In this document: piece after piece, positions 1-13,000 of the stretch | Layout of the letters: each line of letters begins with the position of its first letter | How positions within the stretch are numbered: position 1 is the stretch's first letter | Assembly (NCBI RefSeq): GCF_000002595.2 | Contig: NC_057015.1 | Coordinates: 7,417,847 to 7,481,846 of the forward strand | Source of the DNA: Chlamydomonas reinhardtii | Taxonomy: Eukaryota > Chlorophyta > Chlorophyceae > Chlamydomonadales > Chlamydomonadaceae | DNA: 64,000 nt | Direction: 5' to 3' | Position numbers and translations under genes: made by a program | The notes under the pieces: model-generated | What the model was told of the DNA's origin: nothing | Database searches by the model: none | Seen by the model: only the letters and a program-made list of their open reading frames with translations

Positions 1-371
<371 letters not shown>

Positions 372-1406
372 GTGGTGGATCACATTGAGCAGCTGGGCCG
401 CAACGGCCGGGTGCTGGGCGACCTCAAGCATGACAACCTGCTCGTGAACGCACAGGGTGCGTGAGTGCGTGGTGGCTGGCGCGGGTGGGGGACGAGCGAG
501 CGAGAGCTCCCGTCGTATAGCTAGCTAGCGGTGGCGGCAGCGGGCTGCTGGAACGTCACATAAACCTGCATGCCTCAATTTTGCTTGCCTTTATTTCTCA
601 ACAATTAACTCATTCATACAATTTTTGACGCAGGCGACGTGCTCCTGAGCGACCTGGACGGCGCCGGCTTTCATCTCGACACCACTCTGGCGCCCGTGCA
701 GGCGGAGGCCGCCGCCGCCGCGGCCGCCGCCGCCGCCGCCTGCGCCGACCCCAGCCCCGCCGCCAAGGCCGCCGCCGCCGCCGCCGCCGAGGCCGCCGTC
801 TTCGCCGCGCGGCTCGGCACGGTGCCGGTGCCCTCGCAGCCCTACATGGCGACTTGGGCCTACGCCGCGCCCGAGATGTTTGTGGGGCAGGTCCTGGGGG
901 AGCTGCTGCTGAACAAGAGCCTGGCTGTGGTGGCGGCGGAGGCCAAGGCCGCGGGCCACGACGGCGCGGTGGCGCTGGTGTCACGGCTCTACCGCGAGTG
1001 CCCCGCCGCGGGCGGCTCCAGCAGCAGCTCCAAGGCGGCGCAGGTTGCGTGGTTGCGGCGCATGAACGGCGGGCGCGACGGCATGTGCGGTGCCAGTCAC
1101 CTGTACCTGCTGGCGTCAAGCACGACCGACATGGTGGGGCAGATGGAGACGAAGCTGCAGCAGCGGCTGCAGCGGCTGCAGCGGCTGCAGCAGCAGGAGC
1201 AGCAGCTGCTGCAGCAGGGGCAGCAGGGGGACGCGGCGGCGGCGGACGAGGCCGGCCGGCGGGCCAAGCTGGTGGGTGAGGGGCTGGTGTTCCTGGCGGC
1301 GCTGCGCGCCGCGATGCGGCCGCTGATGGCGGCGGCGCCCGAGGCGCGGCCCAGCACGCGGCAGGTGCGCGCGGCGCTGGCGCAGCTGCAGACGGACTGG
1401 TGCTAG
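372..1406 (+). CDS. Protein kinase-like protein, C-terminal part (5' end outside window)
   Basis: Two exons, 372-456 and 634-1406, join in phase (GG|GTGCGTGAG donor, GACGCAG acceptor). The joined protein reads VLGDLKHDNLLVN, which fits a catalytic loop (HRDLKxxN) with the Asp, Lys and Asn kept and His-Arg replaced by Leu-Gly. Next comes LLSDLDGA in the DFG position, then an Ala-rich insert (about 20 Ala), then WAYAAPEMF as the APE motif. The C-lobe ends with a Gln/Leu coiled-coil-like stretch (QQRLQRLQRLQQQ) and a RPSTRQVRAALAQL segment typical of kinase subdomain XI. The ATP-binding N-lobe lies left of the window, so activity cannot be judged. Substrate and pathway are unknown. Divergent kinases of this kind are common in volvocine algae. 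A TGTAA lies 69 bp after the stop. Confidence 0.8.
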
Positions 1407-1474
1407 ACGACAGCTAGCTAGGCAGCTAGGCAGATGCTGGGCAGCTGGGCAGTTGGGCGCTGGTATGCAGCGAT

Positions 1475-1479
1475 TGTAA
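1475..1479 (+). promoter_or_regulatory. Candidate poly(A) signal TGTAA of the kinase-like gene
   Basis: TGTAA lies 69 bp beyond the stop codon. TGTAA is the usual poly(A) signal in volvocine algae. The motif is short, so chance occurrence is possible. Confidence 0.5.
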
Positions 1480-3113
1480 ACAGCCTGCATGCAGTGGTAC
1501 GGTAGTGTGACTGCGGGCTGAGTGAGGGAGTGCGTGGCTGCGGGACAGTCATGCATGTCGATCAGTAGCGCGGCAAGGACAGTAGGTTCCGTGATGACGT
1601 ATCAGTGCGTGCTGGGGTATGTGGTTGGTTGGGTAGGGTGCGCTGGAATCAAAGCGCGCAAGTAAGGGTTGATTGGCCTGCATGCTGCTGTGAAAGAGTA
1701 AGGCAGCAGGTAAGAACAGTAGTTGTGCTCACGGCCTCCCGTGTGCGTGTTTATTTGGAGTTTGCATTGTGGGCGAAACAGCGAGCGGAGCGCGCGCGAA
1801 CGGCCTTAAGTTTATGTTTCACGTTTGTCTTTGAGACTTTGAGCTTGACTTTTGGGATGGGACGCGGCTTGTGCCATGCGGGTAAGTGCCCCCGCACTGC
1901 TGGCATATTGTGGTCAGCAGAGAGATGGCATGAACAGGCAAGTAAGAGCGAGGAAGAGCTGGTAAAGGGTATTGCTGCCAAGCATACCTTGCATGCAAAG
2001 GTGTAAAGTATGACACTGCTGAAGTAGCTAGGCTGTAGACTATAGCAGGCCCTGGGGGAGGTGTATGGCGACATCCCGCCCTGTGTAGAAGGCCGAAAGC
2101 CCACTGCTGCACCCGGGCAGTCTTGTAACGTGGTAGGTGACGGCTGCGAACCTAAGTGAATACAGTGCCACTCAGCAGGGCCCCGCCCGGTATCGGCGGG
2201 GTGCACAAGGCAGCAGTAGAGACGTCATAACCCGTGCGTGGATATGGCGAGAAGTCCCTGGAGTCCGTCCTCCTTACTTGAGCCAATCTATCACCGTCAA
2301 CGCTAGAGACGATAGAGTTGTCATGCAGACGAACCCATGCAGACGACGGCACACGCTCGGGTTTGAGGCATTCGGAGCGCTGAGCAGGCCGTCTCTGGAT
2401 TGACCCAGATTGATGGCAGTGCCTGATGAATAGCGATAGCGAGTGGTTGGGAGTGTGTGATGGGCAGCGTGTGTGTGCAGAGTATGGAGGACAGGTTGCT
2501 ACATGCATACTGCTGTCCTCTCCAGCCGTCCGGCCTACAGGTATGTTGACGTAGCGAGATGGGTTGATCCTGTTTCAGCGCGAGTCCCAAGACACCGTCA
2601 TGAGTGGTCCTCTGTTCTAGGCGCAAACTCAACACATGGCTTCGGCGTGTGGGGACGCGGCGTTGGCGAGAGCTACGGATGGCCCTAGTGCCGTGGGGGC
2701 ACGTCGCACCCGTGGAGGGCACATAGGTATGTACGGAGTTTGTTTATAATATGGCACACTCGCTCACTGGCACGGGTCGTTGCAATTGGCACTCCCGCCG
2801 GTCCGCGTCCCACGTGCCCCACTGCCCAGGGGCAAACACCGCCTAGTTTGAAGCGTTTGGGGGGGCTCCTAGACACAGGCACAGTGCCACTCAAGGATGC
2901 TGTAGACAGTAGATTGAAGACAGCAGCGCAGACAGCAACACGTGGCGAGAAGCCTGGAGCCAAGGGTAAACCTAGCTGCAGCAGACGGCGTGCGGCGCCG
3001 ACTGCACTCTCCCCAGCCTGGGAACGTCGCAACTGCATCTCACCAGGTCTATGACCATCCCTCCTACCTCTATGCCGTGTCTTGCTGATGCATCCTGCTG
3101 CAGTGCGTTCGCC
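1480..3113. other. Intergenic / 3' flank between kinase-like gene (+) and APC4 (-)
   Basis: No exon chain with conserved protein could be built on either strand. The region is less GC-biased than its surroundings and should hold the 3' UTRs of two convergent genes. A second + strand TGTAA is near 2000. I found no clear minus-strand TGTAA for APC4. Open frames here show no family resemblance. Confidence 0.5.
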
Positions 3114-6100
3114 TCACCCATCCTCCTCCATGTCCTCCACGCCGCCCGCGTCCTCCTCCTCCACCTCACCGCCCTCCCCCACTTGCCCATCAACACCCAT
3201 CTCCTCCTGTTCCTCCTCAGCGTCCTCATCTTCTTCCAAATCAATCATGTACGACCGACACGCGTCCGTGAACGCAGCCGCCAGACCACGAGGCCCGCTC
3301 ACGAGCAGTGGCGCAACCCAGCCGCCACAGCCGCCGCCGTGGGCGCCGCCGCCGGCAGCGGCTGCTCTGGTTGCTGCTGCGCCGCTGTCACTGCTGGCGG
3401 CAGGGCCGGTGGGCGCGCGGCGCAGGCGTGTCCCGGCCACTGGCCATGTCGCCACCGCGCCGCGCCGCACGCACAACTGCATGGAAGCACATGGAAGCAC
3501 ATGGAGGCAAGGAGGTTAGGTTGGAAATCGGCGGAGGGGCGGGGGCGGCGATAGCCATTGTCGTGGCATTGGTGTAAAGAAGCCTATGCTCGGCAGAGCC
3601 CTGCTGCCCTGCTGTCCTGCCCTCAACAGCCAACCGCCGTAGCAACCGCACAACCCCCTAGCGACAAAAACAACCAGCTATCAGTTACCCGCTACCAGCG
3701 CCGACGTCCAACTCACCTGCGCAATGCCGCTGCTGGCAGCCAGCGCCGCTGCATCACCGCTGCCACATGCCGCGGCCACGGCCGCAGCCTCCGCCGCCGC
3801 CGCCGCCGCCGCTGCCATGTGGACACTGCCGCCCACCTCCGTCATAGCCATGCCCTCCGTCGGCACCAGCGCCAGGAGCCCCGCACCTGCCTCCGCGCAC
3901 CGCCGCGGCCCCGCCTCCCGCCCCTCCTCTGACTCGTCGCCGCCCTCCCCACCACCACCGCCGTGTTGCTGCTGCCAGCTGCCGCCGGCCCCGCCCTCCT
4001 CGGGTCCCAACAGCAGTGCCAGCTGGGCGGTGCGGTAGTACGACATGCCCAGCACCCGCAGCCCCGCGGGCAGGGCCAGCAGGCAGGCCTGCGCCTGCGC
4101 GTGTGGGCCAGATGTGGGCGTGCGTGCGCGCGCAGCAGATTAGGGCAGGGCAGGGCAGGGCGGACGAGACAAGCGTGCAGGGGCCTTGGCTCGCATGTGC
4201 TTGTGGGTCAGCTAGCCGGCAGGTGGATGGTCAAGGAGCGAAGCAAAGCGACGACGCATTCACGCTTACACCAAGAGAAAACGGAGGCGTAGCACGACAA
4301 CAATGCGACGTTTCAGGAAGAGTAGAAGGGTCAGACAAGTGCTGGTCGCAAGTAAATTGGGAATTCACGCACCTGCAGCGGCTTGCATTGCCCCAAGCCG
4401 CCGCCGCCACCAGTCGTCAGCGCCAGCCGCATCAAGAGCAGCACGCTCCCACCACCACTGCTGCCACTGCCGACGCCTCCACCACAGCCGGGCAGCACCG
4501 CCGCCACCAGCGCGGGGGCGCCGCTGTGCGGCTCCGTGCGGATCTGCGGCAGCTGCAGGCAGCAGCAGGCGGGCGCGGACGCCGTGGCTGCGGCTGCCGG
4601 CAAGGCTGCCGCCGACAGCGCCGCGGGCAGCAGCAGGGGCGGCCGCGGGCCCACCTGCGGCGCCGGCTGCGGCACCAGAGGTATCTGCGGCAGTGACGGC
4701 AGTGAGATAGAGCAGGGCATCATGGTCAGCAGCTAACGATCATTGTCCATACAGGTATAAGCAGCGGCATGTGTGTCGCACTCACCCGCACAAGCAGCTG
4801 CACCGAAGGCGACACGTCCCGCTGAAGCCGCCCGAAGGCGCCGCGGCACAGCTCCCCCAGCAGCGCCAACTGCCGCTGTAGCGGCCGGTCCGGCCAGCTG
4901 CTACTGCCGGCGCCGGATGCTGTAGCACCGCCGCCTCCACCTCCACCACCGCCGCCATCGCCACCGTCTGCGCCCTGGCCCTGTTGCTGCTGCTGCTCCG
5001 CATCTTCTGCCTCCTCTGGAGGCGGCAGGGGAAATGCTGCCTGCTGCAGCGCCTGCAGGTGCGGCGCCAACTCAGGCGGATAGCGCAGACTGCCCACTGG
5101 CAGGCCCAGCGTGTTCTGTGGCAGGAGAGAGCGGGGAGGGAGATAGACGGAGATAATCTTCCGAGTCCGGTGAGTGGCGGGGTAACAGCCGCGATGTTGT
5201 GGATGGCGGCACAACATGCGCTTGTAGGTCAGGCCCCCGTGGTGGTGTGGCGAGACCCGGAGCTGTGCACGCCAACAACAGCACGGTGACAGCAACACCC
5301 CTTTTGGATCCCCTTCCTCTCCCTCTCCCGCCCCCCTACTTTGGGCTGGTAGTTACAACCCTCCCTCTTGGGACTTGTTGGGCTCGGGCACATACCGCCT
5401 TGTCCCTTGTCCCTGTACCCGCCTGGCCCTCGTGTGGCCCCGTGCCGATGCGTGCTTGCCTCTATACTGTTGCCCGCTGCCTGTTTCCCTCCCCTCTCTT
5501 GCCACCCAGGCTCGTGCATCTAGAACACTGTAGTCTTTTTTGCTCGCGCGCCTTTCCGCTCGCACCGTTTGCCTTTTCCATTTTGCACCTGCGAACGTCC
5601 TGCCCTGGCACTGGTTCCCTCCTCGGCGCCCGGGCCCCCTTGATGTCGTCTAGGTGGGTATTAAACGTGTACCTACCTTCATTGCTATTTAGAACGTGCG
5701 TACGTGTGTTTGAGCCGGTGTGTCAATTTTAAAGCGGCTACCGGCAGCACTGCCCACATGCGCAAGACCGAAGAGCTTATCGCCTTCATTGTACCGGTTT
5801 GCGGGATGCTTTGCTGGGAAGCTGGGAACTCCATGCGTTTCGGGGATGGGACTAGTGCCGCGTGCCGCTCCGTTGTCAAAGCGTGGGCCACGCTCTCCTC
5901 CTCGCTCTCTTGCATGGGGTTCGGTCTAGATTGGGCTGGTATCTACAACCCTCCCTCTCCCCTTAACCTCCTACCTGCGACGCGTCCAGGTCTCTGGCTA
6001 CGGCGTCCTCCGCCAGCTGCCCGCCCTCAGCCAGGAACGCCAGCACTGTCGCCACGTCCACGCCCACCGCCGCCAGAGAGCCGTTGCTGCCGCCGGCCCC

Positions 6101-9100
6101 GGGCAGCGCGGCCTCCTCGCCCTCGGGCCGCGCCTCCTCCAGTCCCTGGGCGGTGGCGGTGTTGGGGGTGGTGGTGGCGGTGGCGGAGCGGGTGCGCTTG
6201 GATGTGTGTGAGGAGCTATGGTGGGCAGGCCAGTGCGGGGCTGTTGGTGAATGAGCCAGCACTAGAACTGAGAGCTGCACTGCGCACACACACACATACA
6301 CACACACGCACACACAGATCTACACACATACACATACATACACACACGCGCGCGCGGCCCGTTATCCACTCCATCTCCCTACCCCGCACTCGGAGCCAGC
6401 ACACCCTCACCTGCAGTGTCTTGAGCAGCCACGTGAAAAAGGCCCGGTACTGTCCCCCCACCGCCCCCACCAGCCCCCGCAGCGCCTCCGCCTGCAGCAG
6501 CGCCTTGGCGGCCTCCACCTCCACCACCGCCACAGCGCGCTCCTGACGGGGTTGCAAGGATTGGTACAGAGAAGTTTAGCGAAGTAGGCAGCAGGTGCGG
6601 TGTTGCCTACTTCGCTATGGGGTGGGGAGGAAGGGATTACATTCAACATTAATTAGGAAGAAGCGCAGAAGAGGGGTGAAAGTTAGGGCGCCAGGGAAGT
6701 GGGCGGGGAGGCTAGAACCACACGCATACACGCACACCCGAAGAGCTGACACAGCCCCAGCACTGACCCGATGGTCGTGGCAGGGCCGTTTGCATGGCCC
6801 GCTGGACCCCTGTTTCGCTCACTCACCAGGCCCTCAGAACAGCTTATACCGTGCTAGCCCCCTTCGGCAGACACACATCCACACCCACCCACACCCTCAC
6901 GTGCGGTAAAGCATGTGCCGACCCTTTCCTTGTGCTTTCCTGACACACACGCGCGCACACACCCACGTCCACACATATCGGGCACACGACAGAACAGCGC
7001 CCCCCTTCCACCGCGCACCTGCAGCCCCAGTGTCTGTGTGATGCGCGCTGCCGCCGCCCGCCCGCGCAGCTCCCCCGCCACGAAGGCCACCAGCGTCAGC
7101 GCCGGCAGCACCCCGTCCAGCAGCTGCGAGCACACCTGCGCGGGTACGGGTGTGCGTCACAGTGACAGTATTGTGAGTGCCCGCCAATGTGTGTAGTGAA
7201 GTTGGTTTAGCAAGCAGGCAAGCAGGCAGGCAGGTGGGTGGGTCGCGGGCAAGCAAAACGTGATTAAAAGCAACCATTTGCAACCTACAAGCACCCTCGC
7301 CCCAGCCACTCACAACCCTGCCACCCAGCCCCAGTCACCCCGCGACGCCGCCCCCCACCTCCTGCACAGCCGAGTCCACTGTCTTGGCGAGTCGCCTCAG
7401 CCCCGGCTCCGTGAGCGTGTTGGTCAGGAAGGCCTGCAGCGGCGGACTCACGTGGCCTGTGTGTGTGTAACGTACGGCAGAGCGGCACGGGGTGACAGTA
7501 GGAGAGGGGGCGAGTGGCTGGCATCGTACAAGCGACGCGTGTTTGTATGCACGCAGCGAACGGAAAGCGGAACTGCTAAGGACGAATGGGGTCCCACTGA
7601 AACCACCTTCGCCCCTTCCCCGCCACGCCACGCCCCTCTACGCCACGCCACGCCACGCCACGCTTCCCCACACGCCCAGCCCTACCCGAGGCCAGCATGC
7701 ACGTGAGCTCCCCCGCCACGTCCTCGGTGTCGTGTCCGTGCCCCTCCAACTGCTCCTTCAGTTGCTCGTCCAGCCGCTTCCCCAGCTCGTCCCGCGCGCC
7801 CTTCCACGCCCGCGCCGCCGCCGCCAGCGCCGCCGCCGCCGCCTCCAGCCGGCCCGCCACCAGGCCGCCCAGAAGCGACAGCTCCAGAATCTCGGCCTGC
7901 CGGTCGCATTTGCACATGATTTCTACTATGAACATATACAAGAAACGTTCGCTACAATTGTACTTTAAAGTGCAAACCGTCAAGGCTTGCCACCGACTTC
8001 AAAATGGATCCCAAAAGCTGACCGCCAAGTCACCTGGCAGCTTCCCAGCTTGCCGCAGCTGTAGATGCTCAGGCTGGTCTCAACTGCGGACGCCACTGGC
8101 GCCGCTGACGCCGGCGCGCCGCCAGTGCTGCCGCCGCTGCCGCCGCCGTGCCCCGCCGCCACCGCTGACGGCTGTGACAGCACTACGAGCGTGCTGAGAT
8201 CCCGAGACAGCACCGACTGCAACAGCCCGGCCACCTCGCCCCTCGCTGACGCCAGTGATGCAGGCAATGTTGCCGCAGGCGCTCCTGGTCCGCCGACGTC
8301 CCCTGCATGGGGCGGCGCCGCAGTGGCGGCGGCGGCGGCAGCGGCGGCGGCGGCGGCGGCGTCGCGCGGCGGCAGCGCCGCCACCAGCACCTCCCCGCAC
8401 GCGGCCATGGATATCCCGCCGCCGGCGTCCGACGTCACCAACACATCCAACGAGTCCGGAGGTGCAGGCCACTCAAACACCGCCGCGGCGGCTCCGCCGC
8501 CGCCGCTGCCTCCGGCGGCGCCGGGGGCAGGCTTGGCTGCGCCGCCGCCGCCGCCGCCGGCGGCGGCGGCGCCGGGCGGCGGCGCGGGAAAGAAGCGCGT
8601 GTGTCGGTAGCGGTAGGCGAGGTGTAGGCTGGGGGAGGCGGTGGCGGGGTGCGGGGGAACGCCCTGTACCCAGCTCAGGTGCACGATGGGCGCGGTGGGA
8701 AGGCCGGGGGCGGCGCCGCCGTGCCGGAGGGTGCGGAACAGCTCACACGCCTCCACGGCGTACAGGCACACGCCGCCGTGGCGGTGGCCGGTGGCCAGCA
8801 CCTTGCCTGGCGGCAGTTGGGTTTCGGGGTTTGGGTTTAGGTTCGGGCTTGGGTTTGTGCACGGCGTGGCAGAGGTGGCACGCCTCCTGCCGCGTCCGAT
8901 CACGTAAGCGTGGAGCGGAGCCTCCACTTACAGCCCGGCTCCGCCCGCTGCCCAGCTCCCCAGCCCCCCAGCCCCCCAGCCCCTTTCGCACACGCACACG
9001 GCAAGCACTGCATGCCGCACAGCCTGCGTGCCCCCTGTCTCGTGGCTTCTACCACAGGGCAGCTCGCGCCTCACCGTCCGGTCTCCAGCACAGGGCGGTG

Positions 9101-9605
9101 ATGGGCGCCTCCGGCACCGCCACCCACAGCTTCTGCCACTCCAGGCGGTGCACGGCAAGCTGCCCGTCCTCCGCCACCAGCGCCAACAGGTCCATGGTGG
9201 GGCACCAGCAGCCCAGCACCACCTGCAACATGAGGGAGGGGGGCGGATACATTCATGGGGATGGTGGGGGTAAATGGTATCCCCAGTGTGAAAAAAAGAG
9301 TGCGGAGGGCATAGTTGCTGGTGCTGCCCGAGCCCAGCTAGAGGTTTTGGTGCATGCGCCGCGCTGGCGCGCTCCCCCACCCCCGGCCGCCTCCAGCGCG
9401 TGTGTTTCCCTTTCGTTTACCCCCATGACCCAGCAAGAAACCCCTCACTCTCTTTTGCCGCCTCCCCTGCAGGCAGGTAGGCCCCGTTTGCTCTCACCTG
9501 CTGGCTGAGGGCCTTCTCGTGCAACATGGTGAACGAGCTGGGCTGCACCACGACGTCGCCCATCTCCGAGCCGCTGCCAACATGCTCAGATCCCTCCTCT
9601 TGCAT
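3114..9605 (-). CDS. APC4: Anaphase-promoting complex subunit 4
   Basis: Exons (minus): 9605-9498, 9222-9075, 8806-8034, 7896-7686, 7456-7359, 7135-7019, 6542-6411, 6196-5975, 5115-4786, 4732-4373, 4088-3717, 3476-3114; about 1,077 residues against about 800 in animals. APC4 is a scaffold of the APC/C ubiquitin ligase, linking the platform to the TPR arm. The N-terminus shows the family WD40 signature: FTMLHEKALSQQ, then CWCPTMDLLALVAEDGQLAV, ITALCWRPDG and GHRHGGVCLYAVE. The middle helical APC4 domain contains LGEA-like TEPGLRRLAKTVDSAVQE and YRAFFTWLLKTLQ. The C-terminus has the acidic MIDLEEDEDAEEEQEE tail seen in APC4. Extra length comes from Ala/Gly/Pro-rich inserts in exons 3, 9, 10 and 11. 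Two acceptors are uncertain: exon 8 (AAG at 6197 or an upstream CAG) and exon 11 (4088 or 4094); both keep frame. It is head to head with GAPN. Confidence 0.9.
5337..5970 (+). repeat. Dispersed repeat: two direct copies in APC4 intron 8
   Basis: Intron 8 carries two same-orientation copies of a repeat containing GGGCTGGTATCTACAACCC. Copy one is 5337-5373 (variant TAGTTACAACC) and copy two is 5881-5970. The second copy is preceded by CCACGCTCTCCTCCTCGCTC and TTGCATGGGGTTCGG and abuts the donor of exon 8. Related pieces lie at 10945-11000, 14041-14100 (reverse) and 59416-59450. There are no obvious ends or reading frame, so this is a short non-coding repeat of unknown class. Confidence 0.6.
6280..6352. 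repeat. CA/CG microsatellite in APC4 intron 7
   Basis: Plus strand reads mostly CACACA with ATACA and CGCG interruptions. On the APC4 sense strand it is GT-rich and sits in the first part of intron 7. Confidence 0.8.
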
Positions 9606-10037
9606 TTGCGCTAGCTAGATGCGTGCGCAGACAGGGCTGTGGTGCTGCGGGAGCGGATGGCGGGAACCAGTTCTGCCTAAAGGTTGCGAATCCCGTGAAT
9701 CCCTACATCATGTAGCAGTAAAAATGGTAGGTGACATATCAAATCCGGCGTGCGAAGCGCTGTAAGTAGGGTCGGGCCTTCAAGGCTAGTTTGACAAGAG
9801 CGTACAGTTGATGTAAGCTGTGCCAGCTAACAGTGCGTCAATGCTCACGCAGGGCAGTTAAGTCGGCAGAGGTTAGAAGGTTTGCATGGAGAGCGCATGG
9901 TTTGTCCTATCCCGGCGCAGAACTTGGTCGCTTCAACAATAATCCACAGTTAAACAACAACGTGTTTCACCTGCAATACGACCACGAACCTGGCAGCGTC
10001 ACTACTCTTCACTACACTTCGGCGCAGCTTTTCCACG
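9606..10037. promoter_or_regulatory. Shared head-to-head promoter region, APC4 / GAPN
   Basis: 432 bp separate the two start codons, which fire in opposite directions. The interval is AT-richer than the flanking exons and contains no frame of interest. It must hold both 5' UTRs and both promoters. No TATA box in a convincing position was seen. Confidence 0.6.
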
Positions 10038-13000
10038 ATGTCTGCCCAAGAATTCTACGCACCAATCCTAGCATCGACTGGTGTCTACAAATTCTACATT
10101 GACGGTCAGTGGAAGGAGAGCGTATCCGGGAAGTCGGTTGCCATCTCGAACCCTTCCACGCGCCAGACAGCGTACCAGGTCCAGGGTGAGTTTGCTAGGT
10201 ATTGTGCTAGCGTTTGATGTCCGGGGCCTGGAGGGTGACGCGAGGATGAGCTAGCCTGGCGCGGTTCGGATGGCAGGCGTTATTCAGCCGTTCGTCTATC
10301 AATGCGTCCACGAGGCGCGAACGCAGCGCCTGCCACTGATTGAGTAAACCTGCAAGGGTTTGATGTTTATGCAAGGACCGCCGCCCGGCCCAGATGATTG
10401 CTCAGCGCCAGCTTCAGCGGCTTTGCTTCCACGGCAGCGCCAGCAGCAGCACATGACAACGGACCTGATTACCAAAAACGTCAAGTAGTCAGGCATCAGA
10501 TCGGCGCTGATCGAGCGCGGCCGGAGGGAATCCCGCGAGCAAGCGTCCTTCTCGCGCCAAATTTGTATCCTCTGCCCCTGCGTGCACATCTATTACTCAT
10601 AGCCTGCACACAAGATGAGGTGAACAAGATGTTTGAGTCGGCAAAGGTGGCCCAGAAGGCTTGGGCGCGGACTCCGCTGTACAAGCGCGCGGAGGTGCTG
10701 CACAAGGTGGCCTCGCTGATGCGCCAGTACGCGCAGCCCATCGCGGACTGCCTGGTCAAGGAGGTGAGAGATGGAAGGAGAGGAGGAAGGCAAAGAGGGC
10801 AAGGGAGACGAGGGAATGGGATTTGGGGGCGTTGTGGGGGGAAAGGCGGGTCCAGGGATGTGCCTCGGTCCGCGTGCCTGGGTCCCGGACTAGGTCGAAC
10901 TCCCTTGACCCTCGACGCCAAGCCCACGCCCTTTCCTTCCCCCCTATTGCATTGGGTTCGGCTACTTTGGGCTGGTATCTACAACCCCTCCCTGCCCCTC
11001 TTGCTGACTTAACCACTCCGTCCTTCACACTAACGCCTACCCGCCCCCCCCCCCTCCAGGTGGCCAAGCCGAGCAAGGACTCCCTGACGGAAGTGGTGCG
11101 CTCCGCAGACCTGATCGACTACACGGCGGAGGAGGGCGTGCGCTACCTGGGCGAGGGGCAGCTGCTCAACTCCGACAGCTTCCCGGGCAACGCCCGCAAC
11201 AAGCTGTGCCTGGTGTCCAAGGTGCGGGGGCGGCAGCGGGAGGGGGAGGGGTTAGACTGGGAAGGAGGTGCCTGGGCGGAGGGACTGGTGGGTTCAGTGG
11301 CAGCGTGCACCCAGTATGCTGCTTGATGGTGCTGTCCGTGATTGGTATGCGCTTGGGCATCGGCATGGGCATGGGCATGAAGCGGGCGGCGGGCGGGGGC
11401 CGTAGCGCCCCATGTGGCCGTGTGCGCGACCCGGAGGATGGCAGCCCTGGCGGAGGGCTGAGCTTGTGGGCAGTCAGGGCTGGGCAGGCGCATCCAAAGC
11501 GATGGCAGCAGCAGCAGAAGAAGAAGCAGAAGCAGCAGCAGCAGCAAGCCGTGCTCAGGACGCCGGCGGCAGCCTGCGACGGAGCTCCGACAGCCCCTAC
11601 ACGGGGCCTCGCGGGGGCGGGCAGACGCAATGGGCAGTCACGCGAAGGGGCGGGGTTACTATAACCAGATCACACAGCCGGCAGACACGTGGACACGTGT
11701 GCGGCGCCCATGCATTCGGCCGCACGTGCTGTGCCAGGGAGCGGACACGCCATGGCGGGCTGGGCAGCCCCAGCACGCGTCCGAGCGGCTTACTTGAGTT
11801 TAATTGGCTAATGGCTACCCTGCAAGACCAAGCAGTGGGGCCGTTTTTGCGCCGCCAAGTGGGGCGATGCAGTGCTGGGGGGCCGCGGGGGCCGCAGCGC
11901 AGCGCCGGCGGGCGTGTCAGAGGGCGTGGGCGAGAGCGTTTGGCGTGGGGCTCATGCAACGGCTTGGGCGCTGCTGCAGCGCCGCCAGGTCGTTACTACC
12001 GCCACGTGGTGTGGCGCGTGGCGGCGTGGGGGCAGGCGGATGGCGTGTGGGCGGTGGGTGGCTATGATGGCCAGGGCATGGGTGGTGTGGCATCATGACC
12101 AGCACCGCGCACCACACACACCGACCCAGCAACGGCGCACGTCAGCCGCCCTGTCATACGGGCGGTGTCGTGTCGGCCTAGCGGAGCGCAGGGGCGGCAA
12201 GGCGGGCCCCAGGCGGGCGCCAAGACGGCGAGGCGGGGGTCGGGCCGAGGCCCTGCCGTGCGGCAGGGCGGCGCAGCGGCACCGCCCCAGCCGTGCACAT
12301 GACACACGGCAGCAGGTCCAGCAACAGCGTGTGTGTCCTGGCGTTGGATCCCGTCAACCTCACAGAAACCCCTCATCACGCCAACCGCCCCACCGCGCCT
12401 TACTCAATGCTCCTGCTGCCCCGCTTCTTGCTTGTTGCCCGCCGTTGTGCCCCTGCCGCGGCGGCGCCACCACCTTCCTCACCCATCTTTCCCCCCCCCC
12501 CCCGCCCCGCCCCGCTCCGCCTCACCGCTCCAGGTGCCGCTGGGTGTGGTTCTGGCCATCCCGCCCTTCAACTACCCGGTCAACCTGGCGGTCTCCAAGC
12601 TGGCCCCGGCGCTGATGGCGGGCAACGCGGTGGTGCTCAAGCCGCCCACACAGGGCGCCGTGGCGGGCATCCACATGGTGCAGGTGGGGGGGAGGGAGGG
12701 AGGGAGGAGGGAGGAGGCGAGGAGGGAGGAGAGAGGAGGAGAGGAGGCAGGGAGGGGGGGAGGAGGGGTCGAGGGCGGGAGGGGGATGGGAGGGGGGAGG
12801 GAGAGGGGGAGGAGAGGAGACGAGGGGGATGAGGCTTTCACCCAGGGCGCCAGGGGCGGAGGGCCCAGCAGAAAACGAGGGAATGGAGCGGCTGCGGTGA
12901 TCCAAGCGGCGGAGAGAGGAGGGTAGGGGCAGGGTTTTGGACGGATGCGCCGTCGGGGTGGCGGCAAGGTGTGCAGCTGTGGAGGCAGCGGCAGCGGACT

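Noticed and set aside
372-1406. Calling the kinase-like gene a pseudokinase
   Set aside because: His-Arg of HRD is replaced, but the catalytic Asp, the loop Asn and an Asp in the DFG position are present. The N-lobe is outside the window, so no verdict is possible.
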